DNA from: Clostridiaceae bacterium
GTDB lineage: Bacteria > Bacillota > Clostridia > Saccharofermentanales > DTU023
Length of the DNA stretch: 36,369 nucleotides
Reading direction: 5' to 3'
Assembly (NCBI GenBank): GCA_012839385.1
Contig: DUNL01000264.1
Span: 1 to 36,369 of the forward strand
Shown: positions 19,107-29,976 of the stretch, in pieces
Layout of the letters: every line of letters starts with the position of its first letter
Position numbering within the stretch: position 1 is the first letter of the stretch
The notes under the pieces: generated by a model
Seen by the model: the letters and a program-made list of their open reading frames with translations, nothing else
Database searches by the model: none
What the model was told of the DNA's origin: nothing
Translations under genes and position numbers: made by a program

Positions 19107-20309
19107 ATGCGTATAACATCTGTAGAATTAAAAAATTTCAGAAATTATTCACAATTGTATCAGGATTTTTATCCTGGTGCTCAGATCCTTTATGGTAACA
19201 ACGCGCAGGGTAAGACTAATATATTGGAAGCTATATATTTATGCACTTGTGCCCGTTCACATCGTACCGGTCGTGATGCGGAATTGGTTCAACAGGGAAA
19301 AAGTGATTATGATGTTAGGGTAAAATTTGTTACTGATAAAAATCTTGAAGAAGAAATAAGAATACATTATCTAATGCCGGTTAGTAATGATCCGTTGAGG
19401 ACCAGACCGATAAGGCATATATATTACAATGGTGTTCGCTTAGAGCGCGTAAGTGATATGATGGGTATCTTCAATGCGGTTATCTTCGCGCCGGAAGACT
19501 TACAAATTATCAAAGATGGTCCCTCAGCCAGGAGAAGATTCCTTGATTTGTTAATTTCTCAAATTTACCCTTCCTATTTTCGTGACATCTCGCAATACCA
19601 ACATCTATTGATTCAGCGCAACAATCTTCTCAAAAAATTGCGTCAAAAAAATGCTAATACCGAGGTCAATAATTCGTATAACCTACATTTGCAAGTTTGG
19701 GATGAACAGATAGCGCGTTGCGCGACAAGAATTATTATGCGTAGACAAAAAGTAACGGATGAAATTTGTCGACTGGCCAACGATTCTATATTACAAATAG
19801 CGGGGGCAAAAGAGAAACTATCTATTAGATACCGTTCCTCGGTGTCTATCGCGAATACTATGGATGCTGAGGAATTTAATCATATTTTCCTTAATCGACT
19901 TCAGGAACAAACGAATGATGATATTATTCGAGGAAACACCAGTGTCGGTCCACACCGGGATGACCTTATTTTAAGTCTTAACGAGATTGAAGTTAGACCT
20001 TACGCGTCACAAGGACAACAGCGTTCAGTAGCATTAGCCCTAAAACTGGCGGAGTTATTATTACTGCGTCAGAAGACTGGTGAAAATCCGGTTCTGTTGT
20101 TAGACGATGTTATGTCTGAACTTGATAGTGATCGCCGCTATCGTTTGTTGCAAACTATAGAGGGACACCAGTCTTTTCTTACTTGTACTGATCTATCACA
20201 AGTCTTAATAGACTCTGATAAGGAGAGTTTGTCTGGCTTTGTCGGTGAGTACAATCTTTTTGAGGTAAATCAAGCTCATATAACCAGAGTTGACACTATA
20301 TTTAAATAA
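19107..20309 (+). CDS. recF: DNA replication and repair protein RecF
   Basis: A 400-residue SMC-like ATPase that helps load RecA at gaps. Walker A is GNNAQGKTNILEAIYL (residues ~30-45), the ABC-type signature is SQGQQRSVALALKLAEL (~312) and Walker B is LLLDDVMSELD. The length is slightly above the usual 360-375 because of the middle arm region. It starts two bases after dnaN with no clear ribosome site, so translation is probably coupled. Its last codons contain the -35 element of a promoter for the downstream genes. Confidence 0.95.
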   Translation: MRITSVELKNFRNYSQLYQDFYPGAQILYGNNAQGKTNILEAIYLCTCARSHRTGRDAELVQQGKSDYDVRVKFVTDKNLEEEIRIHYLMPVSNDPLRTRPIRHIYYNGVRLERVSDMMGIFNAVIFAPEDLQIIKDGPSARRRFLDLLISQIYPSYFRDISQYQHLLIQRNNLLKKLRQKNANTEVNNSYNLHLQVWDEQIARCATRIIMRRQKVTDEICRLANDSILQIAGAKEKLSIRYRSSVSIANTMDAEEFNHIFLNRLQEQTNDDIIRGNTSVGPHRDDLILSLNEIEVRPYASQGQQRSVALALKLAELLLLRQKTGENPVLLLDDVMSELDSDRRYRLLQTIEGHQSFLTCTDLSQVLIDSDKESLSGFVGEYNLFEVNQAHITRVDTIFK

Positions 20310-20364
20310 AGTGATTATATACTCGCGCGAGTATAACTGGTATGTTATACTTAATTGTGGATAA
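20290..20364 (+). promoter_or_regulatory. remB-gyrB promoter with palindrome and DnaA box
   Basis: TTGACA at 20290-20295, 17 bases, then GATTAT at 20313-20318, predicting a start near 20325. An 18-bp perfect palindrome TATACTCGCGCGAGTATA lies at 20318-20335, touching the -10 and covering the start. A perfect minus-strand DnaA box (TGTGGATAA, 20356-20364) follows in the leader. The three elements sit within 75 bases, ahead of remB and gyrB. Confidence 0.65.
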
Positions 20365-20392
20365 CTAGATTTTTAAGGCAGGGAATTATCAG

Positions 20393-20677
20393 ATGTATAT
20401 TCATATTGGAGCCGATGTCTCATTACCTGCGGAATGGATTGTCGGAGTATTTGATCTTGATAATTCTACTGGAGGTTCCTCTGATACTTTAAAATTTCTT
20501 GCTACCGCGGAAAATGAGCAGAAGATGGATACACTGACATCAGATATACCACGTTCTTTTGTTGTGACTATCAATAGAGTTATTCTCTCACCAGTATCTA
20601 CCTCAACATTACGTTCGCGATGGCAACAAAGTCTCAGACGAGGAGAAATAAACCATATTAGCATAGGAAATATATAG
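20393..20677 (+). CDS. remB: RemB/YaaB-type DUF370 protein
   Basis: A 94-residue small protein of the DUF370 family, placed as in Firmicutes between recF and gyrB. It starts MYIHIGADVSLPAEWIVGVFDLDN, closely like YaaB/RemB, and has the later family stretch PRSFVVTINRVILSPVSTSTLRSR. RemA/RemB proteins are linked to matrix-gene and biofilm control; RemA is a DNA-binding regulator, and the role of RemB is less clear. The ATG at 20393 follows AAGGCAGGG. It ends directly at the gyrB start (stop then ATG with no gap). Confidence 0.88.
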   Translation: MYIHIGADVSLPAEWIVGVFDLDNSTGGSSDTLKFLATAENEQKMDTLTSDIPRSFVVTINRVILSPVSTSTLRSRWQQSLRRGEINHISIGNI

Positions 20678-22777
<2,100 letters not shown>

Positions 22778-22841
22778 TCACAAGCACTAATACAATTATA
22801 ACATGTTTATATTGTAAAGAGCTTGTTGGACATGAGTTTTT

Positions 22842-22887
22842 GGTAACGACCTTATATGTTTCATGTGAAACATATAAGGTCGTTACC
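22842..22887. promoter_or_regulatory. parS-like site 1 inside a 46-bp palindrome
   Basis: TGTTTCATGTGAAACA at 22857-22872 differs from the consensus parS (TGTTTCACGTGAAACA) by one base in the centre. It is embedded in 22-bp perfect arms (22842-22863 and 22866-22887) around a 2-base centre. The palindrome far exceeds a 16-bp parS and could also form a long RNA hairpin after gyrB, though no T run follows it. Confidence 0.8.
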
Positions 22888-22913
22888 CTATTAGCGTGCG
22901 AGGGTTTTCTATA

Positions 22914-22929
22914 TGTTTCACGTGAAACA
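22914..22929. promoter_or_regulatory. parS site 2 (consensus)
   Basis: TGTTTCACGTGAAACA, the exact consensus parS palindrome bound by ParB/Spo0J, extended by A/T to 18 bp. It lies 57 bp centre-to-centre from site 1 and about 100 bp before parA. Placement just before parAB supports origin segregation and possible parAB autoregulation. Confidence 0.93.
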
Positions 22930-23027
22930 TTGTCTTTGTTTAAGCGGTGCTTAATTAAGTTTGAGATATTACTCTAAAAATAGGACGATTGCTGTGTTAA
23001 TATGTTCATGACAATCAGGAGGTTGCT

Positions 23028-23789
23028 ATGGGTAATGTTATTTCTGTTGTAAACCAGAAGGGTGGTGTGGGAAAAACAACTACTGCGGTTAATTTAGCGG
23101 CCTATTTAGGAAAAAGGATGCAAAAAACCCTGCTAATTGATGCTGACCCGCAGGCTAACGCTACTTCCGGACTGGGCTTCTCTAAGAAAGAGCAGAGTAA
23201 AACCATCTATGAGGTTATGGTTAATCAATTGCCCTTACATGAGGCAATTCTGGAGACAGAGTATCGTAACTTGTCACTTTGTCCCGCCAATATTGATTTG
23301 ATAGGGGCTGAAATTGAATTAGTATCCCTGATAGAGCGTGAATTGGTACTATCAGAGGCTATCAAGACCATAGTTGATGAATATGACTATATAATTGTTG
23401 ATTGTCCTCCTTCCCTTGGGCTTATGACAGTCAACGCTCTCAGTGCCTCCAACAGCATACTTATACCTATACAGGCCGAATACTATGCGTTAGAAGGCCT
23501 GGAGCTTCTGATTGGCACCTTTAACAGAATCAAGCTTAGTAGTAATCCGAATCTTGAGATATTGGGCATTGTAATTACTATGTTTGATACCAGAACACAA
23601 TTAGCTCATCAGGTAGAGGCTGAGGTCAGAAAGCATTTTCCGAATCAGGTGTTTAAGACTGTAATTCCTCGCAATGTTAGACTAAGTGAGGCGCCTAGTT
23701 ACGGTAGACCAATTTTGGCCTATGACAAATGGTCACGAGGGGCTAGAGCATATGACGCATTGGCCAAGGAAATTATACGTATGAAATAA
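23028..23789 (+). CDS. parA: Chromosome partitioning ATPase ParA (Soj)
   Basis: A 253-residue Walker-type ATPase. The deviant Walker A motif KGGVGKTTTAVNLA (residues ~11-24), IDADPQANATSGLG, the VDCPPSLGLMTVNAL Walker B region and the late RLSEAPSYGRPI are typical Soj/ParA signatures. The short N-terminus without an HTH fits chromosomal rather than plasmid ParA. A CAGGAGG site precedes the ATG. It sits between the parS pair and parB as one transcription unit. Confidence 0.95.
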   Translation: MGNVISVVNQKGGVGKTTTAVNLAAYLGKRMQKTLLIDADPQANATSGLGFSKKEQSKTIYEVMVNQLPLHEAILETEYRNLSLCPANIDLIGAEIELVSLIERELVLSEAIKTIVDEYDYIIVDCPPSLGLMTVNALSASNSILIPIQAEYYALEGLELLIGTFNRIKLSSNPNLEILGIVITMFDTRTQLAHQVEAEVRKHFPNQVFKTVIPRNVRLSEAPSYGRPILAYDKWSRGARAYDALAKEIIRMK

Positions 23790-23804
23790 TTGTTGGAGTT
23801 AAAT

Positions 23805-24728
23805 ATGGCAAAAAAAGAAGATATAACGAAAAAAACAAAACCGTCTGTAACTAAAAAAACCACCGCTAGAGGGTTAGGACGAGGTCTTAATGCCTTGTTA
23901 GGAACAGATGCGATTACTTCAGCTACAGACATGGTTCTGGAACAAGTGAAAAGTGTGCGAATTAATGATCTTAGCCCAAATCAGGAACAACCGCGCCAAG
24001 ATTTTGATCAGGAGCGCCTACAAGAACTTGCGGAATCTATTCGTGAAAACGGCATAGTTCAGCCTTTACTTGTGACGGCTAATCCTGATGGCCAAGGTTA
24101 TATTATTGTAGCGGGAGAGAGGCGCTGGCGGGCGGCCAGGATGGCTGATCTGAAAGAAGTTCCTGTTATAGTGCGTCAACTAAGCGCAAAAGAAATTCAA
24201 AGGATCGCCCTGATAGAAAATATCAATAGGGAGGATCTGAACCAAATTGAGGAAGCACAGGCATTGCAAAAATTGTTGGATGAATTTGGCATGACACAAG
24301 AAGAATTGGCTGTGGACATAGGACGTAGCAGATCTGCTGTTACTAACACTTTGCGCTTGTTAAGATTACCGCGAAAAATTCAAGACTTTGTGAGGATAGG
24401 AGATTTATCGGCCGGTCATGCCAGAGCCTTGCTGGCACTTGAGACCGAAGAAGCGCAATTATCGCTGGCGGAGCGTACAATACAAAACGGATTGTCAGTA
24501 CGTGAAGTAGAAAGAGCAGTACAACGTTTACTGCTTCCGCGACCATCAAAAAAGAAAGTTAATGAGGCTGAGATGCTCAGCATCAAGTCTACGGAAGAAA
24601 AGTTATCTAAAATATTGGGAACAAAAGTTCGTTTTACTTATGATAACGGCAGAGGCTCTATTACCATTCGCTATAAGACTTTAGATGAATTACAGCGGTT
24701 GCTGGAAGTATTGGGGGCCGAAAGCTGA
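23805..24728 (+). CDS. parB: Chromosome partitioning protein ParB (Spo0J)
   Basis: A 307-residue CTP-dependent clamp that loads on parS. A basic N-terminal tail (Lys/Thr-rich, with the LGRGLNALLG ParA-stimulating motif) is followed by the CTP-binding region (NQEQPRQDFD; IVAGERRWRAARMA; LIENINREDLN) and the HTH (MTQEELAVDIGRSRSAVTNTLRLLRLP), then a C-terminal dimer domain. The start is set at the ATG 23805 with GGAG upstream; the frame is open from TTG codons at 23790-23793, directly after the parA stop. Only one ParB-like gene is present here, so Noc is not adjacent. Confidence 0.95.
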   Translation: MAKKEDITKKTKPSVTKKTTARGLGRGLNALLGTDAITSATDMVLEQVKSVRINDLSPNQEQPRQDFDQERLQELAESIRENGIVQPLLVTANPDGQGYIIVAGERRWRAARMADLKEVPVIVRQLSAKEIQRIALIENINREDLNQIEEAQALQKLLDEFGMTQEELAVDIGRSRSAVTNTLRLLRLPRKIQDFVRIGDLSAGHARALLALETEEAQLSLAERTIQNGLSVREVERAVQRLLLPRPSKKKVNEAEMLSIKSTEEKLSKILGTKVRFTYDNGRGSITIRYKTLDELQRLLEVLGAES

Positions 24729-24878
24729 TTTTAGCTTAGAATACTTGATAGAAGCCGATTAAGCAAAATCTGTAACAGTTGAAGGCTTGCTGTCTGGGAT
24801 ATTTATTATTGATTTTCCCAAGCTTTAACGTTAACAGAAAGTGCTTATTCGCAACAGATATTTTTTACAATTTCATGT

Positions 24879-24907
24879 TTGAGCTATTATTTTCTTTATG
24901 ATATTCT
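24879..24907 (+). promoter_or_regulatory. Promoter of the mgtE leader
   Basis: TTGAGC (24879-24884), 17-base spacer, TATTCT (24902-24907). The predicted start near 24914 leaves a ~260-base 5' leader before mgtE. That length suggests post-initiation control of this magnesium transporter. Confidence 0.6.
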
Positions 24908-24951
24908 GGTACACGGTTGTAAAGAGTTTTAGTTGAAGGGAGAGAGTTCTG

Positions 24952-25047
24952 ATGGATGTTCATTTATGCAGTAAACCTGAATCAGATGAGTATCGATCGT
25001 GGAGTAAGCGTAAATTAGAAGGGCTCTTCCCTTTATGCGTTTTATAG
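24952..25047 (+). CDS. Putative 31-residue leader peptide upstream of mgtE
   Basis: ATG at 24952 with an AGGGAG site nine bases upstream. The product has 31 residues (begins MDVHLCSKPESDEY, ends FPLCVL) and stops at TAG 25045-25047, just after the AAGGG/CCCTT stem. A Pro-Glu-Ser-Asp-Glu run near the N-terminus recalls acidic/proline runs that destabilise ribosomes when magnesium is low, as known for the E. coli MgtL leader. Whether it is translated is unknown; the frame is short and could occur by chance. Confidence 0.4.
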   Translation: MDVHLCSKPESDEYRSWSKRKLEGLFPLCVL

Positions 25048-25173
25048 AGCTAAAAACGTCACCCCCTTTGCATTCTCCACATTCTTGGCCTAACAGATAT
25101 TTTCTGATCTATTTTTAGATTTGCGCATAAATAGAATAATCATCCTGTTACTCTCCCCAGGTGGAGGTAAGGC

Positions 25174-26523
25174 ATGATTGAACAGGCAATTTTTGACGAA
25201 CTGCTTGAAATGCTCGAAAATCGCGATTATCGCAATCTAAAGACAAAATTAGCCGCGTTACACGAGGCCGATGTGGCGGAATTTCTTGAAGAACTTAATC
25301 CTTATAAGGCGGCTATTGTATTTCGATTGTTACCCAAACCTCAAGCTGCTGAAGTATTCAGTATGTTAGATAGTGATCAGCGCCAGAGTTTGGTTTCCGG
25401 TTTTTCCGACCAGGAAGTATCTGACATTATTGAAGAACTGTATACAGATGATGCTGTGGACTTTCTGGAAGAACTCCCTGCTAATGCTGTCAACAGAGTA
25501 CTTAGTTTAGCTACACCGGATACTAGAAAGATTTTAAACCATTATATGAAATATGCTGAGGACTCAGCAGGCAGCATCATGACATCAGAGTATGTTATGT
25601 TGCGCCCATCATATACAGTTCTTGAGGCCATCAAATTTATCCGTACCCATGGAGCGGATCGAGAGACAATCTATACCTGCTATATTACAGATCCTACACG
25701 TAGATTAATAGGTGTAGTATCTGTGCGCCAGTTGCTTATTGCCGGTGATGAGCAGTTGGTAAGCGAGGTTATGGAAGAAAATGTTATCTATGTGGAAGTA
25801 GATACTGACCAGGAAGAAGTCGCCAATATCTTTACAGATTATGATTTAATTTCTCTACCTGTGGTCGATAAGGAAAACCGTCTAGTTGGCATAGTTACCT
25901 TTGATGACGTCTTAGATGTAGTGCGCAAGGAAACTACGGAGGATATGGAATTGATGGCCGGTCTGCGTCCTTCAGAGAGACCATATATGAAAACTTCAAC
26001 TTGGTCTCTGGCAAGTCACCGTATGGTCTGGTTATTGGTTCTCATGGTTAGCGGCATGTTAAACGGTATGATTTTACAACATTATGAGCATGCCTTCTTA
26101 GCTTTGCCTATCCTTGTGTCGTTCGTTCCAATGTTAACCGATACCGGTGGCAACGCGGGCGCGCAAAGTAGTGTTATTGTAATTCGCAGTATGGTTTTAG
26201 ATGAGATTCAATTTCGTGATCTACCAAAAGTATTGTGGAAAGAGTTTAGAATCGGAGTTATCGCTGGCCTGGTTTTATCAGCGGTAAACTTTTTTCGCAT
26301 TTACCTTACCTACGGACATAATATAATCCTTTCGTTAACGGTTTCTTTTTCCCTGGTTTTAATAGTTATCTTTGCTAAAATATGCGGAGCAATTATGCCC
26401 ATGATGGCCAAGAAGATTGGACTGGATCCGGCAATCATGGCGTCCCCTATGATTACAACGATAGTCGATGCTTTAGGCTTGATAATTTATTTTAATCTTG
26501 CTACGAAAATCCTGATTAATTAG
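25174..26523 (+). CDS. mgtE: Magnesium transporter MgtE
   Basis: A 449-residue magnesium channel. The N-terminal superhelical MgtE-N domain covers residues ~5-125. Two CBS domains (~130-250) follow, with acidic stretches that sense cytoplasmic Mg, then five membrane helices holding the pore signature TDTGGNAGAQSS (~residues 323-334). The length is typical. A strong GGTGGAGG site precedes the ATG. It converges with the phoR end; the 59-base gap shows no clear terminator. Confidence 0.95.
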   Translation: MIEQAIFDELLEMLENRDYRNLKTKLAALHEADVAEFLEELNPYKAAIVFRLLPKPQAAEVFSMLDSDQRQSLVSGFSDQEVSDIIEELYTDDAVDFLEELPANAVNRVLSLATPDTRKILNHYMKYAEDSAGSIMTSEYVMLRPSYTVLEAIKFIRTHGADRETIYTCYITDPTRRLIGVVSVRQLLIAGDEQLVSEVMEENVIYVEVDTDQEEVANIFTDYDLISLPVVDKENRLVGIVTFDDVLDVVRKETTEDMELMAGLRPSERPYMKTSTWSLASHRMVWLLVLMVSGMLNGMILQHYEHAFLALPILVSFVPMLTDTGGNAGAQSSVIVIRSMVLDEIQFRDLPKVLWKEFRIGVIAGLVLSAVNFFRIYLTYGHNIILSLTVSFSLVLIVIFAKICGAIMPMMAKKIGLDPAIMASPMITTIVDALGLIIYFNLATKILIN

Positions 26524-26582
26524 ACTTAGTAACAAAATTATTAAGAGAAATAATGAGAAAAAAAGTTTTCGAACGCTACTTC

Positions 26583-28466
26583 TTAAAGGCCAATCTTCAA
26601 ATAGACACGGAATGTTGTTCCTTGTCCCGGTGTACTATCAACAGTAGCATAACCATGATATGACCTGGCAATATGTTTAACAATAGACAGTCCCAGTCCG
26701 GTTCCCCCCATTTCACGAGTGCGGCTGCGTTCAACACGATAGAATCTTTCGAAGATTCGTTCCTGCTGAGAGGCCGGTATCCCGATACCATCATCTCTTA
26801 CTGTCAACACTATCATGCGCAGGCTATCTGTAGAGTTTCTGCCGGTGTGAGTATAGGCGATTTCAGCGACGTCTGAATCTGTCTGATCAGCTTCTATTGT
26901 CAAAGCATCCTGAACATTGATCCAAACTTTGCCGCCTTCTTCATTGTACTTGATTGCGTTATCAATCAGATTAATAAAAATTTGTTTAATGCGATCACGA
27001 TCTGCCTTGACCATAAGTATTGTGTCTTCTATTTCAGGAATGAGACAGATTTTATTGTCATGAGCATAGTCATCCAAGAAAACTACCACTTCATCAACCA
27101 GTTCATTGAGATCAAACTCAATGTTATTGCGGTCTGGAGATTCATTTTCAATAGATGACAAGAAAAGAATATCGTTGATCAGGTCTTCCAAACGTTCAGC
27201 TTCGATATCTATGATATTGATAAAGTGTTTTACTGTTGCCGGATCAATATTTTCTTTACTGCGCAAAGTTTCAATAAAACCACGTATAGAAGTAAGAGGG
27301 GTTCTTAATTCGTGTGTGACATTGGCCACAAATTCAGATCGCATCTCCTCAGCTTGGTAAGTATCGGTAATGTCCGTAAAGCTCAGAACAACTATGCCTG
27401 TGGCTGGTTTGATCTGTACGGGTGAAGCTACAATCCTATATCTACGTGAACCATGAGGTATGCGCAGTGACATATGGGTTTTAACACTCTTATTATTGAG
27501 ACGAGATTTTTCTACCAGATCTTCAACTCGAGAGTCTTGGGTCAAGAGAATAAGAGGGCAAGAAGATTCTGAGGGTTGCAGAGAGCGCCCGAATGTTGAT
27601 AACGCTCTTTGGTTTAGTGATATTACCCAGTTAAATTCGTCAACTACCACGATCAGGTCCTGGATACTATTTAATACGGCGCTAAGGTGAGCGGAATATT
27701 CTTCTTGTTTACGATGGCTGTCTTGCCAGGCATGGGCCATTTCATTGAAGGCCAGTGAGAGTTCTCGCAGATCACTGGTATCCAAATGAACGTCAGGTAT
27801 TCTGGCGTCGTAATCTCCCTGACGTAGAAGAATTGCGGTTTCTTCCAGCTGATGTAAGGGCTTGGTAATTTTACGCAAATTTGTCAGAGCGATCATTATC
27901 AGAAGTAAAGCCGCGAAAACCATAACAACGAAAATAACAGAGGCAAAATTTAGTAAAGTAGACTGTAGCGAAGATAGGGGAGATGCTAAACGAACGACAT
28001 TATTTTGAGCTTTATTGTATAGGGCATAGTACAAAAGATCCTGATCCAGAGTATCGCTTCTCCTTATGGAAGAAGCGCTGTCTTTGCTCTTGATAGCTAA
28101 ACGTATTTCTTCGCGATTTGAATGATTATCCAGACTTTCTATATTACCCTGGCTATCATAGATCACTTCTCCGGTAGAAGAAATAATAGTTGCCCGTAAA
28201 TACATGGTCTCACTGTCAGAGGCCTGTTTTTGCGCTGTAGCGGTTTTATTCTGTTTTTTGGCAAAGGCGTCTTTAATATCCGCGAACGCGTTCGCATAAG
28301 AAATCCCGTTATTAATATTCTTGGTGAAAGAGGCAGCGGCAGCGGCTAGATATTGTTTTTCGGCCGCCTGGTTAACCTTACGTAATTGCATGAAGCCTAC
28401 ACCGCCGGTTATAAGAATAGCGGCAAGCACAACAACAACAATTAGCGTAATTAATCTTTTTCTCAT
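26583..28466 (-). CDS. phoR: Pho regulon sensor histidine kinase (PhoR-like)
   Basis: A 627-residue membrane sensor kinase with TM1 at residues ~7-27, an extracytoplasmic region to ~170, TM2 ~172-194, HAMP ~197-250 and PAS ~262-370. HisKA carries the phosphorylated His in VTHELRTPLTS, and HATPase_c shows NLIDNAIKYN, DDGIGIP and GGTGLGLSIVKH. The start ATG overlaps the response-regulator stop (ATGA). It is the last gene of the pst-pho operon, which supports a phosphate-sensing role via PhoU and Pst. The extracytoplasmic part is ~145 residues. Confidence 0.9.
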   Translation of the reverse strand: MRKRLITLIVVVVLAAILITGGVGFMQLRKVNQAAEKQYLAAAAASFTKNINNGISYANAFADIKDAFAKKQNKTATAQKQASDSETMYLRATIISSTGEVIYDSQGNIESLDNHSNREEIRLAIKSKDSASSIRRSDTLDQDLLYYALYNKAQNNVVRLASPLSSLQSTLLNFASVIFVVMVFAALLLIMIALTNLRKITKPLHQLEETAILLRQGDYDARIPDVHLDTSDLRELSLAFNEMAHAWQDSHRKQEEYSAHLSAVLNSIQDLIVVVDEFNWVISLNQRALSTFGRSLQPSESSCPLILLTQDSRVEDLVEKSRLNNKSVKTHMSLRIPHGSRRYRIVASPVQIKPATGIVVLSFTDITDTYQAEEMRSEFVANVTHELRTPLTSIRGFIETLRSKENIDPATVKHFINIIDIEAERLEDLINDILFLSSIENESPDRNNIEFDLNELVDEVVVFLDDYAHDNKICLIPEIEDTILMVKADRDRIKQIFINLIDNAIKYNEEGGKVWINVQDALTIEADQTDSDVAEIAYTHTGRNSTDSLRMIVLTVRDDGIGIPASQQERIFERFYRVERSRTREMGGTGLGLSIVKHIARSYHGYATVDSTPGQGTTFRVYLKIGL

Positions 28467-29224
28467 TTGTCGTCGACGAAACGATAGCCTCGACCACGGA
28501 CTGTCTCAATATACACAGGATTGGCGCTGTCATCTTCGATTTTGCGCCTAAGTTGTCTGATGTGGACATCAACAGTTCTTGTTTCGCCCGCGAAATCGTA
28601 GCCCCAGACATGATTGAGTAAGTCGTCACGGCTATAGGCTATGCCACGATTTTGCATCAGGAATTTTAGCAGTTCGTACTCTCTATTAGTCATAGTTACA
28701 GGTTCGCCATCTTTATAGACCTGATGTCTGGCATCGTCCAGCAGTACCTTATCATAAACTAGCAGATCGGTTCTGCTTTGGCCATCCGATGTTGGTACAG
28801 CTAAGACATCATCTGTAACGGATTCTAATTCCTTCCGTTTGATATAAGAGCGACGTAAGAGAGCTTTGACCCGAGATAAGAACTCACGAATACCGAAAGG
28901 TTTAGTCAAATAATCGTCAGCACCTAAATCAAGACCCTTTACTTTATCTTGTTCCGCCCCTCTGGCCGTAAGCATAAGAATGGGGGTGGTTTCATATTCA
29001 GGCATACTTCGTAGGCGTGTACAGATAGCGAAACCATCCATTCCGGGCAACATTATATCCAAAATAAAGAGCATTACTTCAAAATTTCCGTTGTCCAGAG
29101 CTTGAAACAATTCCTGACCGCTACTAAATACTTGAGTGTCGTAGTCTTCAGTCTTAAGATTATATTCAACTAGTTCAGCTATAACAGCGTCGTCTTCAAC
29201 TATCAATATTTTAGGTTTAGACAT
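28463..29224 (-). CDS. phoP: Pho regulon response regulator (PhoP/PhoB-like)
   Basis: An OmpR/PhoB-type regulator of ~253 residues. The receiver shows the acidic pair in LIVEDDAV, the phospho-Asp in LFILDIMLPGMDG and the Lys in LTKPFG. The C-terminal winged helix contains LLNHVWGYDF and RTVDVHIRQLRRKIE. A linker of ~25 residues joins the domains. The start was set at the ATG 29224, but ATG 29227 and GTG 29236 are also in frame; it overlaps the phoU stop. It probably binds the repeat array upstream of pstS at 34100-34156. Confidence 0.92.
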   Translation of the reverse strand: MSKPKILIVEDDAVIAELVEYNLKTEDYDTQVFSSGQELFQALDNGNFEVMLFILDIMLPGMDGFAICTRLRSMPEYETTPILMLTARGAEQDKVKGLDLGADDYLTKPFGIREFLSRVKALLRRSYIKRKELESVTDDVLAVPTSDGQSRTDLLVYDKVLLDDARHQVYKDGEPVTMTNREYELLKFLMQNRGIAYSRDDLLNHVWGYDFAGETRTVDVHIRQLRRKIEDDSANPVYIETVRGRGYRFVDDK

Positions 29225-29924
29225 CATCACTATCACTATATTCTTCGAACAGGCTCTCCTCTTCTAAATAATAGGCAGCATGGCGACCGTCTATATAGTA
29301 AATAACCCACTCTGCCACATTCTGTGAATGGGCTGCCGCTCTCTCAAAGTTCTTACAGACCAAAAGCAACTCGGCCAATACCTTCAATGCTTCCGGCCTA
29401 TCTTTCATTTGGTCAATTATATTATAGAACAACTTCGTATATATCTCATAGATTGGTTGCTCCATCTGAATTGTCAAAGCGGCCTTTGTCTTATCCCGCG
29501 CTACATAAGAATCAAGCGCGGCGCGTAGAATCTGGCGTGTGAGCTCAGCAAGTCTCATAAGATCAGGGGGAATAGTCGCTGCATTTCCTAATTTATGTAG
29601 ATGTAGAGCATGCTTGGAGATTTCTACGGCGTGGTCGGCAATTCTTTCTAAATCGGTAATTAGTTTTAAATTAGAAGTTACATCTCGTAAATCTCTAGCC
29701 ACAGGCTGTTGTAGGGCGATTAGCCTAACACATTGTCTGTCGATCTCACGTTCTTGTTCATCTATTAGGTCATCGTCTTTAATTACCTGTTTAGCTAATT
29801 CACTATCTGCGGTGAAGAGAGCGTCAGTGGCTAGCGTTAGAGCTCTTTCTGCTGCGGCTCCCATGCGAATAATCTGTTCGTGTAAATAGCGAATCTCATT
29901 TTGAAATTCTTGTCTTGACGTCAT
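29217..29924 (-). CDS. phoU: Phosphate signalling protein PhoU
   Basis: A 235-residue all-helical protein with two PhoU repeats, each with the metal-binding E/D-x3-D-type helices (DLERIADHAVEISKHA; LLVCKNFERAAAHSQNVAEWVIY). It links the Pst transporter to PhoR and down-regulates Pho signalling. It carries an acidic ~15-residue tail (EEESLFEEYSDSDDV). The ATG at 29924 has a GAGGT site. It sits between pstB and phoP as usual. Confidence 0.93.
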   Translation of the reverse strand: MTSRQEFQNEIRYLHEQIIRMGAAAERALTLATDALFTADSELAKQVIKDDDLIDEQEREIDRQCVRLIALQQPVARDLRDVTSNLKLITDLERIADHAVEISKHALHLHKLGNAATIPPDLMRLAELTRQILRAALDSYVARDKTKAALTIQMEQPIYEIYTKLFYNIIDQMKDRPEALKVLAELLLVCKNFERAAAHSQNVAEWVIYYIDGRHAAYYLEEESLFEEYSDSDDV

Positions 29925-29976
29925 GTTGATACCTCGTCTTTAGGAATACTGTCTTTTCTATATTGTAGCAGAAACA

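Larger units (their letters stand above)
24729..25173 (+). promoter_or_regulatory. parB-mgtE intergenic region and mgtE leader
   Basis: 445 bases. The first 150 have no gene; a long imperfect hairpin (AAGGCTTG...CAAGCTTT, ~24781-24830) may end parB transcription but lacks a T run. The remainder is the mgtE leader, with a short ORF (24952-25047) and a small AAGGG/CCCTT stem at 25019-25033 near the ORF's end. I looked for the M-box (ykoK) magnesium riboswitch motifs and did not find them. The mgtE ribosome site is GGTGGAGG before 25174. Confidence 0.5.

Noticed and set aside
24914-25173. M-box (ykoK) magnesium riboswitch before mgtE
   Set aside because: None of the conserved M-box segments I know could be recognised by eye; only a covariance search could settle it.
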